Source of the DNA: Chrysomallon squamiferum
Taxonomy: Eukaryota > Mollusca > Gastropoda > Neomphalida > Peltospiridae
Assembly (NCBI GenBank): GCA_012295275.1
Contig: CM022665.1
Location: forward strand, 38,135,933 to 38,199,932
Length of the DNA stretch: 64,000 nucleotides
Direction of reading: 5' to 3'
Shown: one piece after another, positions 40,607 through 51,960 of the stretch
Numbering within the stretch: the stretch's first letter is position 1
Layout of the letters: each line of letters begins with the position of its first letter
The notes under the pieces: model-generated
The model's database searches: none
Told to the model about the DNA's origin: nothing
Seen by the model: the letters and a program-made list of their open reading frames with translations, nothing else
Made by a program: the position numbers and the translations under genes

Positions 40607-43600
40607 TATTATAGTTCTTTATGCAGAAAAATGAAGAAGATATTAAGAATGGGGGAAACAGGATTGAGAAAGGGTAAAAGGGAAAGACAAAGACTGGGAT
40701 AAATATATTCTTACAATGAGATACGCACAATATTTTCTGTCTGAAAGATTTAGGAAGAAAAAATAGATGACGAAAGAGAAGGGAATTCAAAAATTAAATA
40801 ATTGATGCAGAAAGATTTAGAAGATAAGTGACGACAAAAAATAATAAAATAATAATAAATAAATAAATATGAGATACAAAAAGGAAAGTACAGAAGCAGT
40901 GATAAATCTGGAAGTAATGACCAACAGCAGTGGAATCAGAGACACTTTCTTTCTTCTTTTTTTTAAACAAATCTTTTGTACCCCAGTAACCTCTGCTTTT
41001 CCTTCCATTAACAACCATTGTGACCAATGACAGCTATAAAACAGACAACTGGACATTACTAGTGGGTTTAGCCCAAACCATCATTAGCTCCACAGGGCTT
41101 CTCTTTCATGTGTGAAGCCTCGCAACACACCTTTTACCAATCTTCATAAACCACAAACTGGTTTGAAAGTTTCCTTGATGATCAGGGGGTCGATTAAAAG
41201 GTTATTACAGGACATTGTGACACCTGCAAATGTTGTGAATCAGCAGGCTGGAGGAAATTTTATTTCACGACTGAAATAAAAATTCAAAAGATGACAGTTG
41301 GATGTCAGCATGTTTCACCAGGCAACATTGTCATCTTGGGAGGTACTCTGTTAAAATATACTGAAATTAAGACCCTTTTTTTTAACAAAAAAAAAAATTT
41401 CTTGAGTTGTAAAATTTAATTTCACATTAGAGGAAATTATACAGTTTTTAAAAAAAAAAAAAAATATTTCTGGGAATTTAATTAAATTGGGTAATGTAAG
41501 TGTTAAAGATTCATTTAAAAAAAAAAAAAAAAAAAAAAAAAGATTATAGTAAAATTTTGCTTTCTGTATTCGTCATTATTTAAACAAAAAGTCTGTCTCC
41601 TGGAAATAAGCCATGAATATGAATTAGCTGTTAACCAAAAATAAGAAAAATAGATAGATGCAAGTAGATGGGTTTCTGAAGAAAAAAGTTACAAATTAAT
41701 TAATAACAAAATCAGCTATAAATTAATTAATAAAAATATCCATTGCAAATTAACAAATAAAAAAAATTAGCAAATAAAATAAATATAAAAGTCATTAATA
41801 TAATAATATACAAATTTGTATAAATTAACAACCTTGAGTAACAGTTTAATACAGATTTAAGTAAATATTCATTTATCATTTAGCTGTAAATAACAAACAT
41901 ATATGTTTTATTGTCTTATGTTTGTAACAGTTCACAAGCTTCACAGAGAACAGAAATGACACCTGATGTAATCAGCACTATATCTGAATTGTTGTTTGAT
42001 CAGTAGTATATCTTGGGGCATATGTGACAGATAAGCTATGTATAAGTAAGACTCTGGAAATGCTAATTGTTACAGGGATTAGGCACAAGTTCAGATACAG
42101 AAGACTTCCCACAAAGGGCCACGACTGCTGTGTGATTTTTACCAGTTCATTAGTACAATCTTAATTTCAGGGTTGGGGGGTTTTTGGGGGGGTTTTTTTT
42201 TGGAGTTTTTTGTTTGTTTTTTCCATTTAAACATTAGATGGATTTGTTAATCTAGCTTAAAAGAAGCATTTAACTTACCTTTTTCTTCTTCTTATCTGAA
42301 AATAATTAGTGTGGTTTAGTGTGCTTGCGTGTGGCCAATATTTATAATTTATAACATTATGCAATATGGATTTTTGGACAACTTGTAATTTTCATATGTT
42401 GTATTTATTTGCATTAACAATATCCAGTATGGAATGATACTTATAACCCATTCATGCACTGTAATGATATACTTTCATTAACATTATACAGTACAGACTG
42501 ACACCTCTAGTCATTTTACAATTATTAAATTAATTCATAAAATTTTCCATTTATGCTATTCTTCTCAATTATTTGATCATTATTAATAACCAAACTGTCA
42601 GTACTTAAAAAAGACGAAGAAGAAAGAAAAAGAAAGAGAGAAGAAATAGACTAAGGTGATTCAAAAACTAATCAAAAGTGCAAGCAGCAACTAGTTGGGA
42701 TAGGTGTTGGAGGTATTCATCACAGGTGGTCAGTGAGGTCAGATTATTTTAAGTGGTGAGAGAGAAAGAAAACAAAACAAAAACCGCCTAAATAAAAAGT
42801 ACTAAATATGTCTTCACACATACTGAGAGACAGCTCACATATTATTTCAATCCTGAATGTGACCAGTGATGTGAATGTGATTAGTCACTAGGAAAACACG
42901 GGATTTACACCTTGTATTGGTTCTCAGGACCTCCATTGAAAACTCCGATTTAAGCTCATAAAATGTGCATATGACCGTAAAGTGCCCTTCGGCTATTTCC
43001 ATATATTGAAGTAAGAAAAAAAAAAAAGAGGTTCAGTTAATCAACAGTAGCTGTTCTCTGCACCATTAAACGTAACTAATAGCTGGCAACAGAACTTAGT
43101 GTTACAAATTGTTATCTAACCCTCATACCACATGTAGTGGTATATTATATAGAATATATCAAATACCGGCCAGTAGTATGGGTTTTTAAAAAGGTGTCAT
43201 TCTGTATTTAGGGACTCTTAGCTGTGCAAACAGTGGAGAGATTGTGTCACTGGTTTGATAGTTGTCTGCCATGTGTCACTGAATGCTGGTTACCACTTTT
43301 CACTTCTTGTGTTGGTTTTACGTGAGATGTCCTAACAAAATGGTTTTGATCTCTGTGTACACTTTCAAAGTCTTTTTTTTTTTCTTTTTTTTTTTTACTT
43401 TGATGTAGTTGTTGTTTTACTCTGGTCATTTTTTTCAATGTGGTGAGAGTTTCCTTAATGACATTTAAAAAAAAAAAAAAAAAAAAAAAAGTAAAATTCC
43501 CTTATGTTATTTAGTTCCTTTGAATTCTGTTTTTTATTTTTTTACTTTGAAAATATCTTGTTTTCTTTGCCTTTTTAAATGTATTAAAATAAATTCTTTG

Positions 43601-46600
43601 CATTAGCGATTCCAAACTGTTCTTGATAATTAATGGGTTAGAAACTACTTTCAAAACTTAATAATAATATAGTAGCACCATATGTGAAAATGACAGTCAT
43701 AGCAGTGATGGTATTTATAAAATACGTAACAGAAGTCATTTAAAATGTTCAACCTCTCCGCTCTCGTTGTCAATATATATTCACATTCATTTGTTCTTTT
43801 TTTAATCCCTGCCACTCATATATTAAGAAAAACAACAAAATAAAGAAGGTAAAAAGCCCACTTCTTTTCGCATTCAAGGAACAGCCAGGCATAACTCATA
43901 CTATCTTTGACAGATATATTGACCAAAGAAAAGACTTTCAACACAATACAGCAGATGAAGTTGGATACTGCTTACAGCAGACGTTACCCCTTCCAGCAGA
44001 CGCAACAGATCTCTGACTCACAGCCTCATTTGTGTTTTTGTTGTTTTCTTTTTTCTCTCAGTCTCCATGAAAAAAAAAAAAAAAAAAAACCTGAACAAAA
44101 AACAGATTAGAATATTTGATTCTTTCTTTTTCTTTTTCATTTTTCTTCTCCTGAGTGATGAATTGTAAATGACTAACTCAGCGATTGTCATTGCTGCACA
44201 AAGCTCGAGTTCTGCCTGCCTGACTCTTCTCTTCCTCGCAAGTCAAAGGCCCATTGAGGCCTTTTGATCTCATCAAAGAGAACATAACACAGGCCTTTGT
44301 TGTGAGCCACAAAATCACCTGTCGCTTTTAGATTCTGGGTGGTGCTACAAAATCGATTCATGATGGCATTTGAAAAGAATAAAAAATAATAATAAGTAAA
44401 AAGAAAAAGAAAATTGTCCATATCAAAACAACACGTGGTGGTCACTTGGTACATACAGTGTGTATTGCATGGGTGGCCAGTGAAATGAAGCCACTGCTTT
44501 TACTTCAGCAAGAAAGCTGATCAGCGCTGTGTTTGTTCCAGCGATATTAAATTAATGTTTATACAGTATTATCTTTCGCATAATATCAACCCTGTCAGAA
44601 AGACACCTCAGTTATTTTTTCTGATAAGAGGATTTTTGTATAGCAGCCTCAGTGATACAAGATGGTAGCAACTGCTATTTCCGTTTTCTCACTTTCTCGC
44701 ACCATCACTAGCGATGTGTGGTAAACCACAGCTATTTTAATAGTTTCTCATAACATAATTTTATCTTTATCACACAGTAACAATTAATATTTTTTCATTT
44801 TTTTTTTTTTTTTTTTTTTTTCCTTGATTGTAACAGTGATGATCTGTTTTCTTAATTTCATCACAGTTTATCTTCCACACAAGTGTGGCAAATGCCAGGC
44901 ATTTTAATAATTTTACAAAACTTTTCTCTGTTTTTTTTCACTTTCTCACCTGGTAGGAGTTATCATGTTTCTTCTCATCACATCACCAACATTACATCTT
45001 TAGCAGTGTGGCAAACCAGACGTTTTAATAGTTTCTCGTAACGTTGAAACCTATCCAAGCAGGATGAGAGATAAGTGTACAATGGACATTTTTCCAGAGT
45101 TACTCACCGACCTGGTTCTCCTCTTCATTTATTTGGTGACTAACAAACAACCAGTATTTGTTGACACAAAATGACAGAATAAAAATGTTTATATCCATTC
45201 ATTCTCCACCCAGAAGATGTATAAAAAAATCGCTGTTTGATTAATCTAAGTTAATACTCTATGATGTATTGGAAAATTTACAATGATCTGTGCACAATGA
45301 ATAATTGGATGGATGGATGGATGGATGGGTAGATGGGTGCACGGTTCAGTGAATAGATGCATGGATGAAAATGGATGGAAAAGAAACAAATGTTATCTAA
45401 TGCTAAGACGCACTCATAAAATAAATATAAAATGACTGAATTAAAATAAACTTGGGTCATGTTAGATTAACACTTCAAGCATTATTCAAAAGCAAATGAC
45501 ACATTTTAGTCTTCATAAGAGGATTATATAGAGCCTATTGAAAACAGGAGAAGAGATAGGAATCCTGTGTTAAGCTTGAAAGTATGTTACAAGTTAAAAG
45601 AAGATTTTGAAAGTTGAAAATTCCATTCATTTCTGCATCTGAATTTATATACATCCATCAAGATATATTTTTATATATCCCAGTTTGTGATTCAAAAACA
45701 TCCTTATCGCACTTGTATGTAAAAATATGTTCGCTTGTACAACCACACCTATCAGTAGATAAAAAAGTGCCAGGATGGTAATAAACAAACAAAATTTATT
45801 ACAGCTTGGTTATATTTAGTATGTACTTTTAAAGTGTTCCTTTTACAGGGTCCTTACAAATAGCCTGTATAAATTTGGTAAACTTCCAAGTTGTTTTTTT
45901 GTTAGTTTCTGGTAAACAGTCTTTGCTGTGTACAAAATGATGTCACAGTAGTAAAAAGGGAAAATGTCATCTTGACAGACATGTTTATTTTTAGTCACAC
46001 TTTATTTTTAACAAAGGTTGACTTGACGAATTAAAATAATCAAGTGGAAGAATGTGAAATGTATTTTGAGATCTTTATATCATTCTAACAAACATTGTAA
46101 GTAGGTATTATCATTCAAATAGATCTTTTAACTTTTATAAATATTGCTGAATTATAAATTATATGTGTGTATGTGTGTGTGTAAAATCAGGTTTTAACTT
46201 ATTTATCTGACTCTGGTAGTCAATCATCTTTTTATACTGGGATGTTGTTAAATAATATTCTATCTGTTCATTTAGTTATTTATAATAAATAAAAATAAAA
46301 AGTTTTATCTTTTAAGGACATCAAAAACTTCTGTATGAGTGTGGGGAAAAAACAACAAAAAAAATGCAAACATGGAAAATACCAGCTAAACAGAACAACT
46401 AGGAAATTCTTAACTGCCCTTTGATAATTTTTATGAATAATAAAAGAGACACTTTTACCGTCCACACATACATATGCATGACAAAGATATTTTTAGTTAT
46501 GTTCACACATAAAAGAGATGGCATTATTAACATAGCTAAACACTATTAACTTTACATGAAAGACAATGCATAAAATACATAATTAGCAGTGTTAGTTTTA

Positions 46601-48352
46601 TACGGATCAAAGAATCACTGGTTTTAAAATTGCCAGCTATAAATTTATATGTGAATGTGACTCTGTGGAATGTGCCAGGTATTTGCAAACAACTTTTTGC
46701 AGGTTACAAAGGGTTAAATGTCACTCTGACACAACTGATAATGTTTGAGAAGTTTAAAAAGGCAATTTAGATAGTTGAGTTGTATCGAATAAAAATTCCT
46801 ACAGATTTGACTTGCTGAGAGGGCATCTGTTTACCTGCTGTTTTATTGATTTTGTGTGGTGTTGTTGTTGTTGTTTTTTTAGTGTGTGTGTGTGCGTGGG
46901 TTTTTTTTTGAAGGTATGTTTATTTAATGCATTTTTATGTGTGTATATGCATGTAAGAGATAATGAAAGGGAAAAAATATGCATATATCATGTGTATTTA
47001 TTTGTAAATACGAATAACGACCACTGTATGTGGCTTGGTGGCTGTATGTAGAATAAGGATATAAAGAATGTGGTGTGTGTCATATTGTTATGGTAATATG
47101 AACCACTGCTATTACTGTCTTCACAGTTAAATTATAAAGCAATGTGATTCCAGATTTATTTATAATTTGACTCCTGTATAATTACTTGTCTGTGTGATTG
47201 AAAGACCTCACAAACACATACATGTTTAGTGTTGTTACAGTTTATCTGTAATTTAGCCCATTATTCTGTTACAAGTTCAAATAGCTTGATGACCTTGTTC
47301 ACACAGGGATACATGTATGTATGTATGGCATGTACACATGTAGTCAAAGAATTTCTGGCTTCCACTGAGCCTTTTGTATATTAATTTGTTTGTGTTAAAC
47401 ATTGTTCTGGTGTTGTTGTTTTTTATCTCAGCCCAGTTTATTTTGGCTACAGTTCATTATCATCTTTTTTATTATTTTTCTTTTCTTTTATTTGTTTTCT
47501 GTTTCTTTTTATTATTGTTATTGTTATTTTATTTTTTTTATTTGAATAACTTATAGAGTGTGTTTTGTTTTGTATCTTTTTTTTTTTTCCTTTTTATTAT
47601 TTTTTTTTTTTTTTTATATATATATATATATATATAATTTTTTTGTTTTAATCTAAATATTTTGGGATTTATAACAATTTTTTTTTTTTTTTTTTTATTA
47701 CTTTTTTATATAATGTTTTATATAATATTTTATTCTATTTTTATTTATATCTATTCTTTCATAATGTAAATTCTAAATGAATTTTGAGACTAATTTAAAA
47801 TAGTAATAATAATAAACATAATAGTGTTTTAATTCTATTTTTATTTTTTTCCAGGATGACTTTGACAGTCTGAGACCGCTGTGCTACCCCAACACCGATG
47901 TCTTTCTTCTGTGTTACAGTGTCGTTTCGCCAACATCATTTCGTAACATTCTAGAAAAGTGGGTTCCTGAGGTTCGGAAACATTGCCCCAAAGCCCCATT
48001 GATTCTTGTTGGCACCCAGTGTGATCTTCGAAATGATGTCAAAGTTCTCATAGAGCTGGCTCGCTATGACGAGGTCCCTGTTCCCGAGAGCGAAGCCAAA
48101 CACCTTGCAGATAGCATCGGTGCTGTGCAATATATTGAGTGCTCGGCACTCACGCAGAAAAACTTGAAAGAAGTGTTTGATGCATCGATTCTGGCAGCCT
48201 TGAACATCAGCCCAGCTTTTAAACGTGTGAAAAGTGCCCGCAAGTCAAAGCGGAACAAAAACTTGGAAGTGCATACCCAGTCTGTACAGAGTAATACATC
48301 CACAAGTGCCAAGAAAAAAGTGGGATGGAAAAAGTTCTGCTGTTTCATGTGA
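25595..48352 (+). CDS. RHOU: Rho-family small GTPase, RhoU/RhoV (Wrch/Chp) type, 3 coding exons
   Basis: A membrane-associated GTPase; in vertebrates RhoU is Wnt-inducible, cycles nucleotide quickly and acts on actin, adhesion and epithelial shape. Exons: 25,595-25,781, 28,946-29,004 and 47,855-48,352, with phase 1 and phase 0 introns of 3,164 and 18,850 bp; 247 aa. Residues 31-38 are the P-loop GDGAIGKT, 44-62 the switch I region [19 protein letters not shown] with effector Thr56, 78-82 DTAGQ with the catalytic Gln82, GTQCDLR the base-recognition loop, ECSAL the G5 loop, and a Rho insert ([17 protein letters not shown]). The tail is basic and ends GWKKFCCFM, matching the palmitoylated KKYCCFV type of human RhoU rather than a standard prenyl CAAX. 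The N-terminal extension is only about 24 residues and lacks the proline-rich SH3-binding part of human RhoU. An in-frame TAG at 25,562 supports this ATG. RhoU and RhoV cannot be separated by eye. Confidence 0.96.
26431..26610 (-). mobile_element. Decayed SINE copy (gastropod type), intron 1
   Basis: On the + strand the order is AGCAAGGGTTCTTTTACATA, then CCATCCCATGGACAGGAAAA, then a diverged middle, then ATTGATCC and a tRNA-like 3' part. This is the reverse of the SINE family I recall from gastropod genomes, whose body gives AGCAAGGGATCTTTTATA and CCATCCCACAGACAGGATA. Divergence is high, so the copy is old. Confidence 0.5.
28068..28130 (+). mobile_element. Possible tRNA-like SINE fragment
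   Basis: CACGGTGTTTAGGAG resembles an A-box region and AGATCAATTCTCC, about 25 nt later, a B box. No flanking family sequence was recognised. Confidence 0.25.
33326..33353. repeat. (GT)n in RhoU intron 2
   Basis: A GT run of about 28 bp. Confidence 0.9.
34862..34985 (-). mobile_element. Decayed SINE copy, RhoU intron 2
   Basis: The + strand shows AGCAATAAGGGATCTTTTTA, CTTCCCAGAGAAAGGAAAAT, then TTTTTGATAAACTTTTGTTG and TTTTTACTGGAA. These follow the same order as the family body: AGCAAGGGATCTTTTA, CATCCCACAGACAGG, CTTTGATATACCAGTTGTG, CTGGCTGGAA. Confidence 0.55.
37008..37380. repeat. Degenerate tandem array, about 73-bp unit, 5 copies
   Basis: Unit starts are visible near 37,008, 37,081, 37,152, 37,228 and 37,300, each opening with a GATCATGAAAT- or GATATGAAAT-like stretch and closing with GTATTTCCCTGACAACCA-like sequence. 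Spacings are 73, 71, 76 and 72 bp. The open frame at 37,012-37,239 is a by-product. Confidence 0.5.
38287..38345 (+). mobile_element. tRNA-like SINE head, RhoU intron 2
   Basis: TGGCTTAGTTGTTGGGC (A-box region) is followed about 25 nt later by CAGGGAATGATTCCCCAG, a B-box-like palindrome. This fits a degenerate tRNA-derived head. Confidence 0.4.
38481..38665. repeat. Two-copy direct repeat, 120-bp offset
   Basis: The stretch at about 38,486-38,545 (TTCCTTAGAAAACTTG, then GTGTTCTTAGAAG, TTGGATA) recurs at about 38,606-38,665 (TTCCATAGAAAAGTTG, then GTGTTCATAGAAG, ATGGATA). About 60 bp are similar, separated by T-rich DNA. Confidence 0.6.
38750..38814. repeat. (GA)n with (CG)n tail
   Basis: A GA run to about 38,806 followed directly by GCGCGCGCG, unusual in a region otherwise depleted of CpG. 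Confidence 0.9.
40258..40400 (-). mobile_element. Decayed SINE copy, RhoU intron 2
   Basis: The + strand reads CTTCCCATGAACAGGAAAAC, ACATACTAAAGCATTTGATA, TCAGTTGTATGGCTG and, after a short insertion, TACTGGTTGGAATGGGAGAT. These match the order of the gastropod SINE body. The open frame at 40,201-40,470 runs through it and is not a gene. Confidence 0.6.
44160..44360. promoter_or_regulatory. Candidate enhancer with TCF/SOX-like motifs, RhoU intron 2
   Basis: A GC-richer, CpG-retaining block in a CpG-depleted intron. It has GTCAAAGG at 44,242-44,249, the inverted pair CTTTTGAT/ATCAAAG spanning 44,261-44,278 (TCF/LEF core ATCAAAG) and CCTTTGT at 44,294-44,300 (SOX-like). Motif calls are short and the regulatory role is inference. 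Confidence 0.3.
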
Positions 48353-48391
48353 TATATAAAAATATATATATATAAAAACGTATTAAAAGTA

Positions 48392-48397
48392 AATAAA
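48392..48397 (+). terminator. Proximal poly(A) signal candidate, RhoU-like gene
   Basis: AATAAA 40 nt after the stop codon. It would give a very short 3' UTR, so a distal signal may be preferred. Confidence 0.3.
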
Positions 48398-49989
48398 TGA
48401 AATTATATATAAGATTTTAAAATATAATTATATATATATATATTACTAAGACCTTGTTAACCTATGCAAGACACATCAACAGTGAGAGAGAAAAAACCAG
48501 AAATGTCCGTTTTAGAACAAACACTGGTTAATTTTCAACTTGTCTTCCAGAGTCATTTGCTGTATCTCCACCACACTCCCATCCCACATCCCATTTTTCT
48601 AAAACATCAGAATGGCACCTATAATAATTTGTTATTGTAAAAAGAACTTGATGCAATAATTATGTTGTATGCATGTCTTGTATAGGTTTTATGTTACACT
48701 TTAAGCATGGACGTTGTGTATGTAAAGATTGTAGAACTCTTTAATAACAGTTGCTGATGTATGGATGATTGGGTTTTTTAACAAGAAACTGTTTGAAACA
48801 GAATTTTAAAGTTGCTCAACAATTGGATGGTTATAACCCATAGTTGCTGATATATATACATACAAACAAAACAACAACAAAAAATCCTTGAAGGATTTTA
48901 TTCTGCAAATTGAACAACTATGATGCTGGCAGAAATGACAGATGATAGCTCATTTTTTTCTTAAATGTTGCTTGAAGTTTTGTCAGCATATTTTTAAAAA
49001 TATTTTTAAATCACTGAGAACCAGATAATTTATATTGCGTAATTTAAAAAAAAAATAATTTGAAATGATATTTTCCCATCTGTACACAAAATTCCAGTTT
49101 TGTAAAAAAAATTAAAGGGAAAATAGGTTGTCATGATAACAGTGGCCAGATGTCTCAAAAGTTTTTGTATCATAAAACTGCTGGCACTGTTGTCTTGAAC
49201 TTTGTTATGTTTTGTTATTTTTTTAATTTAATAACATTATTTTCTTCTCTTTTTTTTCCCCCATTGTTGCTTCAAAGCTTGTGTGATTCCTGAAGGTAAA
49301 AATAAAAAAATAAAAAAAATAAAAAATTGAAAATGAGGGTTGGGCTTCATGCAAAGTATGCTAAATTTTGAACCATGTTGAAATTTGTTGCAGTTTTAGA
49401 AATTTATTTAATTTCTTTATTATTTTTTTTTTTCTTCTTTAAAATTATTATTAGTAAAAAGATATATATATTTATTATTGTTTCTGCATATTTGTACATA
49501 TAATACAATAAGTTCTGTGTGGTTGTTGCCTTAATGCAAATATAAATTTACAAATAGCTGTTTGATAGAATACCACTGTACCAGATATTTCAACATCATT
49601 GTGTATATATGTATTTTCTTTTTGTTTAAGCAGAAATATTATGAATTTAAAATAATAATAATAATAATAATCATGAATAGCTAGGCTTGGCCAATTTAAA
49701 GCACACTGTTTTATTAAACATAAATCAAATGATTTTTTTTTTTTTTTTTTAAATAAAACTGTCAGACTGTGATTAGTTTAGGCTCATATAACTTTCAATT
49801 GTCATTTAGCTCAATTTTCAGTACCTTTTGTTGTTTGTTTGTTTTTCTTTTTTTTAATTATTTTTTCTTATTTTATATTATTATTACTTTTTTAAAATCC
49901 ATTTTTAAATAACCTTATTTATTGAATTTACAATTTTAATAATATTTGTACTGTTTGAAATGAAATGCAGTTACACCACTACGACATCA

Positions 49990-50310
49990 ACCGCCATTTA
50001 CAAAAATATTTATAACAATATCCCACCAATCTCTGTTTACAAAAATACAAATATCCTATCAAATTCCATTTACAAAAATGACTTGTCCCAATACACTTCC
50101 AGTCTCCATTTACACAAATACTTCTACCAATACACAACCAGTCCCCATTTACATAAAGTCTTACCCCAATACACTACCGGTCCCCATTTACACAAATACT
50201 TGTACTAGTACACTACCAGTCCTCATTTACATAAATCCTTTTACCAATACACTACCGGTCCTCATTTACATAAATACTTGTACCAATACACTACCAATCC
50301 CCAATACTGA
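49990..50310. repeat. 39-bp minisatellite, about 8 units
   Basis: The anchor TTTAC recurs at 49,997, 50,036, 50,069, 50,109, 50,148, 50,187, 50,226 and 50,265, so most spacings are exactly 39 bp. The unit is CCCCATTTACACAAATACTT followed by an ACCAATACACTACCGGT-like part. Because 39 is a multiple of three, two frames stay open and give repeated 13-residue peptides; I regard these as by-products. Confidence 0.85.
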
Positions 50311-50630
50311 AATATATGCACCTAAACCACATCAATATCCATTTATGTAACACAGATAAATATGCTATTTAAAGTTGATGTGTTGTTTTTGCTGAACACA
50401 GTAACTTAGTCCAGGACAGACACACTTGGAGCTGAAGCCATACCCTACTTTTTGTTTTTAAATTTGATGTTTTTATTATTTTGAATAAATCAAATTCTTA
50501 ACTTCTGAAATCTCAGAAGATCATTTTGATTAGAAATGTATGATAAAATGTGCTTTAGCACAAATGTTTTAATGTTAATGGCAAAGCAAAAAAAAATGCA
50601 GGAACAATAAGCAATTTGAATAATTTGATG

Positions 50631-50636
50631 AATAAA
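50631..50636 (+). terminator. Distal poly(A) signal candidate, RhoU-like gene
   Basis: AATAAA within TTGATGAATAAACTTTTATA, followed by a TTTTCGTTCTTGTTGTTCTT U/GU-rich stretch about 20 nt downstream, a good context for cleavage. Confidence 0.35.
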
Positions 50637-50694
50637 CTTTTATATAAAAATGTTCTTTTTCGTTCTTGTTGTTCTTAAAGAAATGTTGGTTCAT

Positions 50695-50698
<4 letters not shown>

Positions 50699-50751
<53 letters not shown>

Positions 50752-50771
50752 ACTCACTCACTCACTCACTC
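50699..50771. repeat. (CT)n followed by (CTCA)n
   Basis: A pure CT run to about 50,746 passing into CTCA units. Confidence 0.95.
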
Positions 50772-50983
50772 CAGGAGATCACCACAACCTCAAAGAAAAT
50801 CATTTTACAAATAATTAATATTCATAAATTTATGAAATTGGAAGTTACCTGACAATAAACATCAGAGATTTCCCTGAAGCATTGATTAGGAACTTTTTAC
50901 GGTGCAGAAATGTAATTAAAATAATACAGTGAACCCAGCATCCTTGTATTGAGCCACTGGCCTTCAGCAAATTATTTTGTTAG

Positions 50984-51330
50984 CCTAAACTTACAAAATG
51001 GCAGTCTGATATTGGTTTATTTAATATTCTAAGAGAAAATAGAAAATGTTGTGTTTGTAATCTTGACAGAATTGGAGATGAATATCATTATATATTTAAA
51101 TGTAATGATCCTATATTATTAAATGCAAGAAAAGGTATACCAGATACAAGATAAAAATGTTAGGTTTGTTAATAAGAACTATATGTGACAGAGTATGTCC
51201 TTCACATCAAATTTCCTAATGTATGTGTTTTAATTTTGTTATTATATATCTGTAATACATTCTGTGTACTGTAATCCTACAGTTTATGCGACTAAAGTCA
51301 TTGTCCTTGTCATTATTCAACCATTAGCCT
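50984..51330 (+). mobile_element. LINE ORF2 C-terminal remnant and 3' tail
   Basis: Open in one frame from 50,984 to a TAA at 51,152. It reads a zinc-finger-like C-x2-C-x9-H-x4-C within ENRKCCVCNLDRIGDEYHY, the hallmark C-terminal end of many non-LTR retrotransposon ORF2 proteins, where a GDE(Y/F)H motif follows the CxxC. No endonuclease or reverse transcriptase part remains. The following DNA to about 51,330 ends in a CATTGTCCTTGTCATTATTC low-complexity stretch that may be the LINE 3' tail. Confidence 0.6.
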
Positions 51331-51960
51331 TCAGATGAATAAATACTGTTAGCAGATCCATTATAACTAGAGTGGTGTAGAACCACATCATACGTTCTTG
51401 ACCACTGATAATAATATGATGGGTAATCCTGAATTATAGCCAACAAATATATGCTTGAACCTTCAGTAATTAAAGCATATTATAACTATAGATCTTAAAA
51501 CTTAAGGAAAACAGAAATGTAAATCCACATTAATGTGTAATGGGTGTATTTTGTCATATTTTACATAAGACAGAAAAGAATAAACATTTTGCTGAGAAAG
51601 AGCTGCCAGAAGAAAAAAGTGTTTCAGAAAGTATTTTAGAAAGTATTTTTAATAAAGCAGAAGATAATGAAGCCAAACTGATTTTCTTCATCAGTAGATA
51701 ACAAGTCAGCCTTTGTAATCATATACCAGCAATGTTATTAGTGGTTTAGCTATGATATTTTTGTGACCTAACAAAATCAAGGTTTGTCATTGTGAATATG
51801 CAGAAATGATCTATTAAGTGATGTGACTGTCATCTTGTTGTAATTCTGCAAAGATTGATCAGTTGGATGTATTCATATACAAGATTTGTTTGTTATATGT
51901 TAATATCACCAAAACGTATATTTTACAATGATTTCTCTTGTATTATAAATTTTATATATA

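Larger units (their letters stand above)
29005..47854 (+). other. Intron 2 of the RhoU-like gene
   Basis: An 18.85-kb GT/AG intron (CAG|GTAAGA donor, TTTTTTTCCAG acceptor). No coding sequence was recognised in it on either strand. It holds decayed SINEs, a degenerate 73-bp tandem array (37,008-37,380), a 120-bp offset duplication (38,481-38,665), a (GA)n tract and many poly(A)/poly(T) runs. Small stretches keep CpG (around 32,310-32,560; 41,060-41,350; 43,740-44,350), which makes them candidate regulatory elements. Confidence 0.8.
48353..50690 (+). other. Probable 3' UTR and end of the RhoU-like gene
   Basis: Continuous AT-rich sequence after the stop. AATAAA signals are seen at 48,392-48,397, 49,752-49,757, 50,484-50,489 and 50,631-50,636, so the 3' UTR could be anything from 60 nt to 2.3 kb. 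A 39-bp minisatellite lies at 49,990-50,310. No coding signal was found. Confidence 0.5.

Noticed and set aside
48064-48348. 94-codon minus-strand frame in the last RhoU exon
   Set aside because: Shadow of the conserved GTPase frame on the other strand.
49960-50350. Two overlapping 82-90-codon frames with repeated peptides
   Set aside because: They are the by-product of a 39-bp tandem repeat whose period is a multiple of three.
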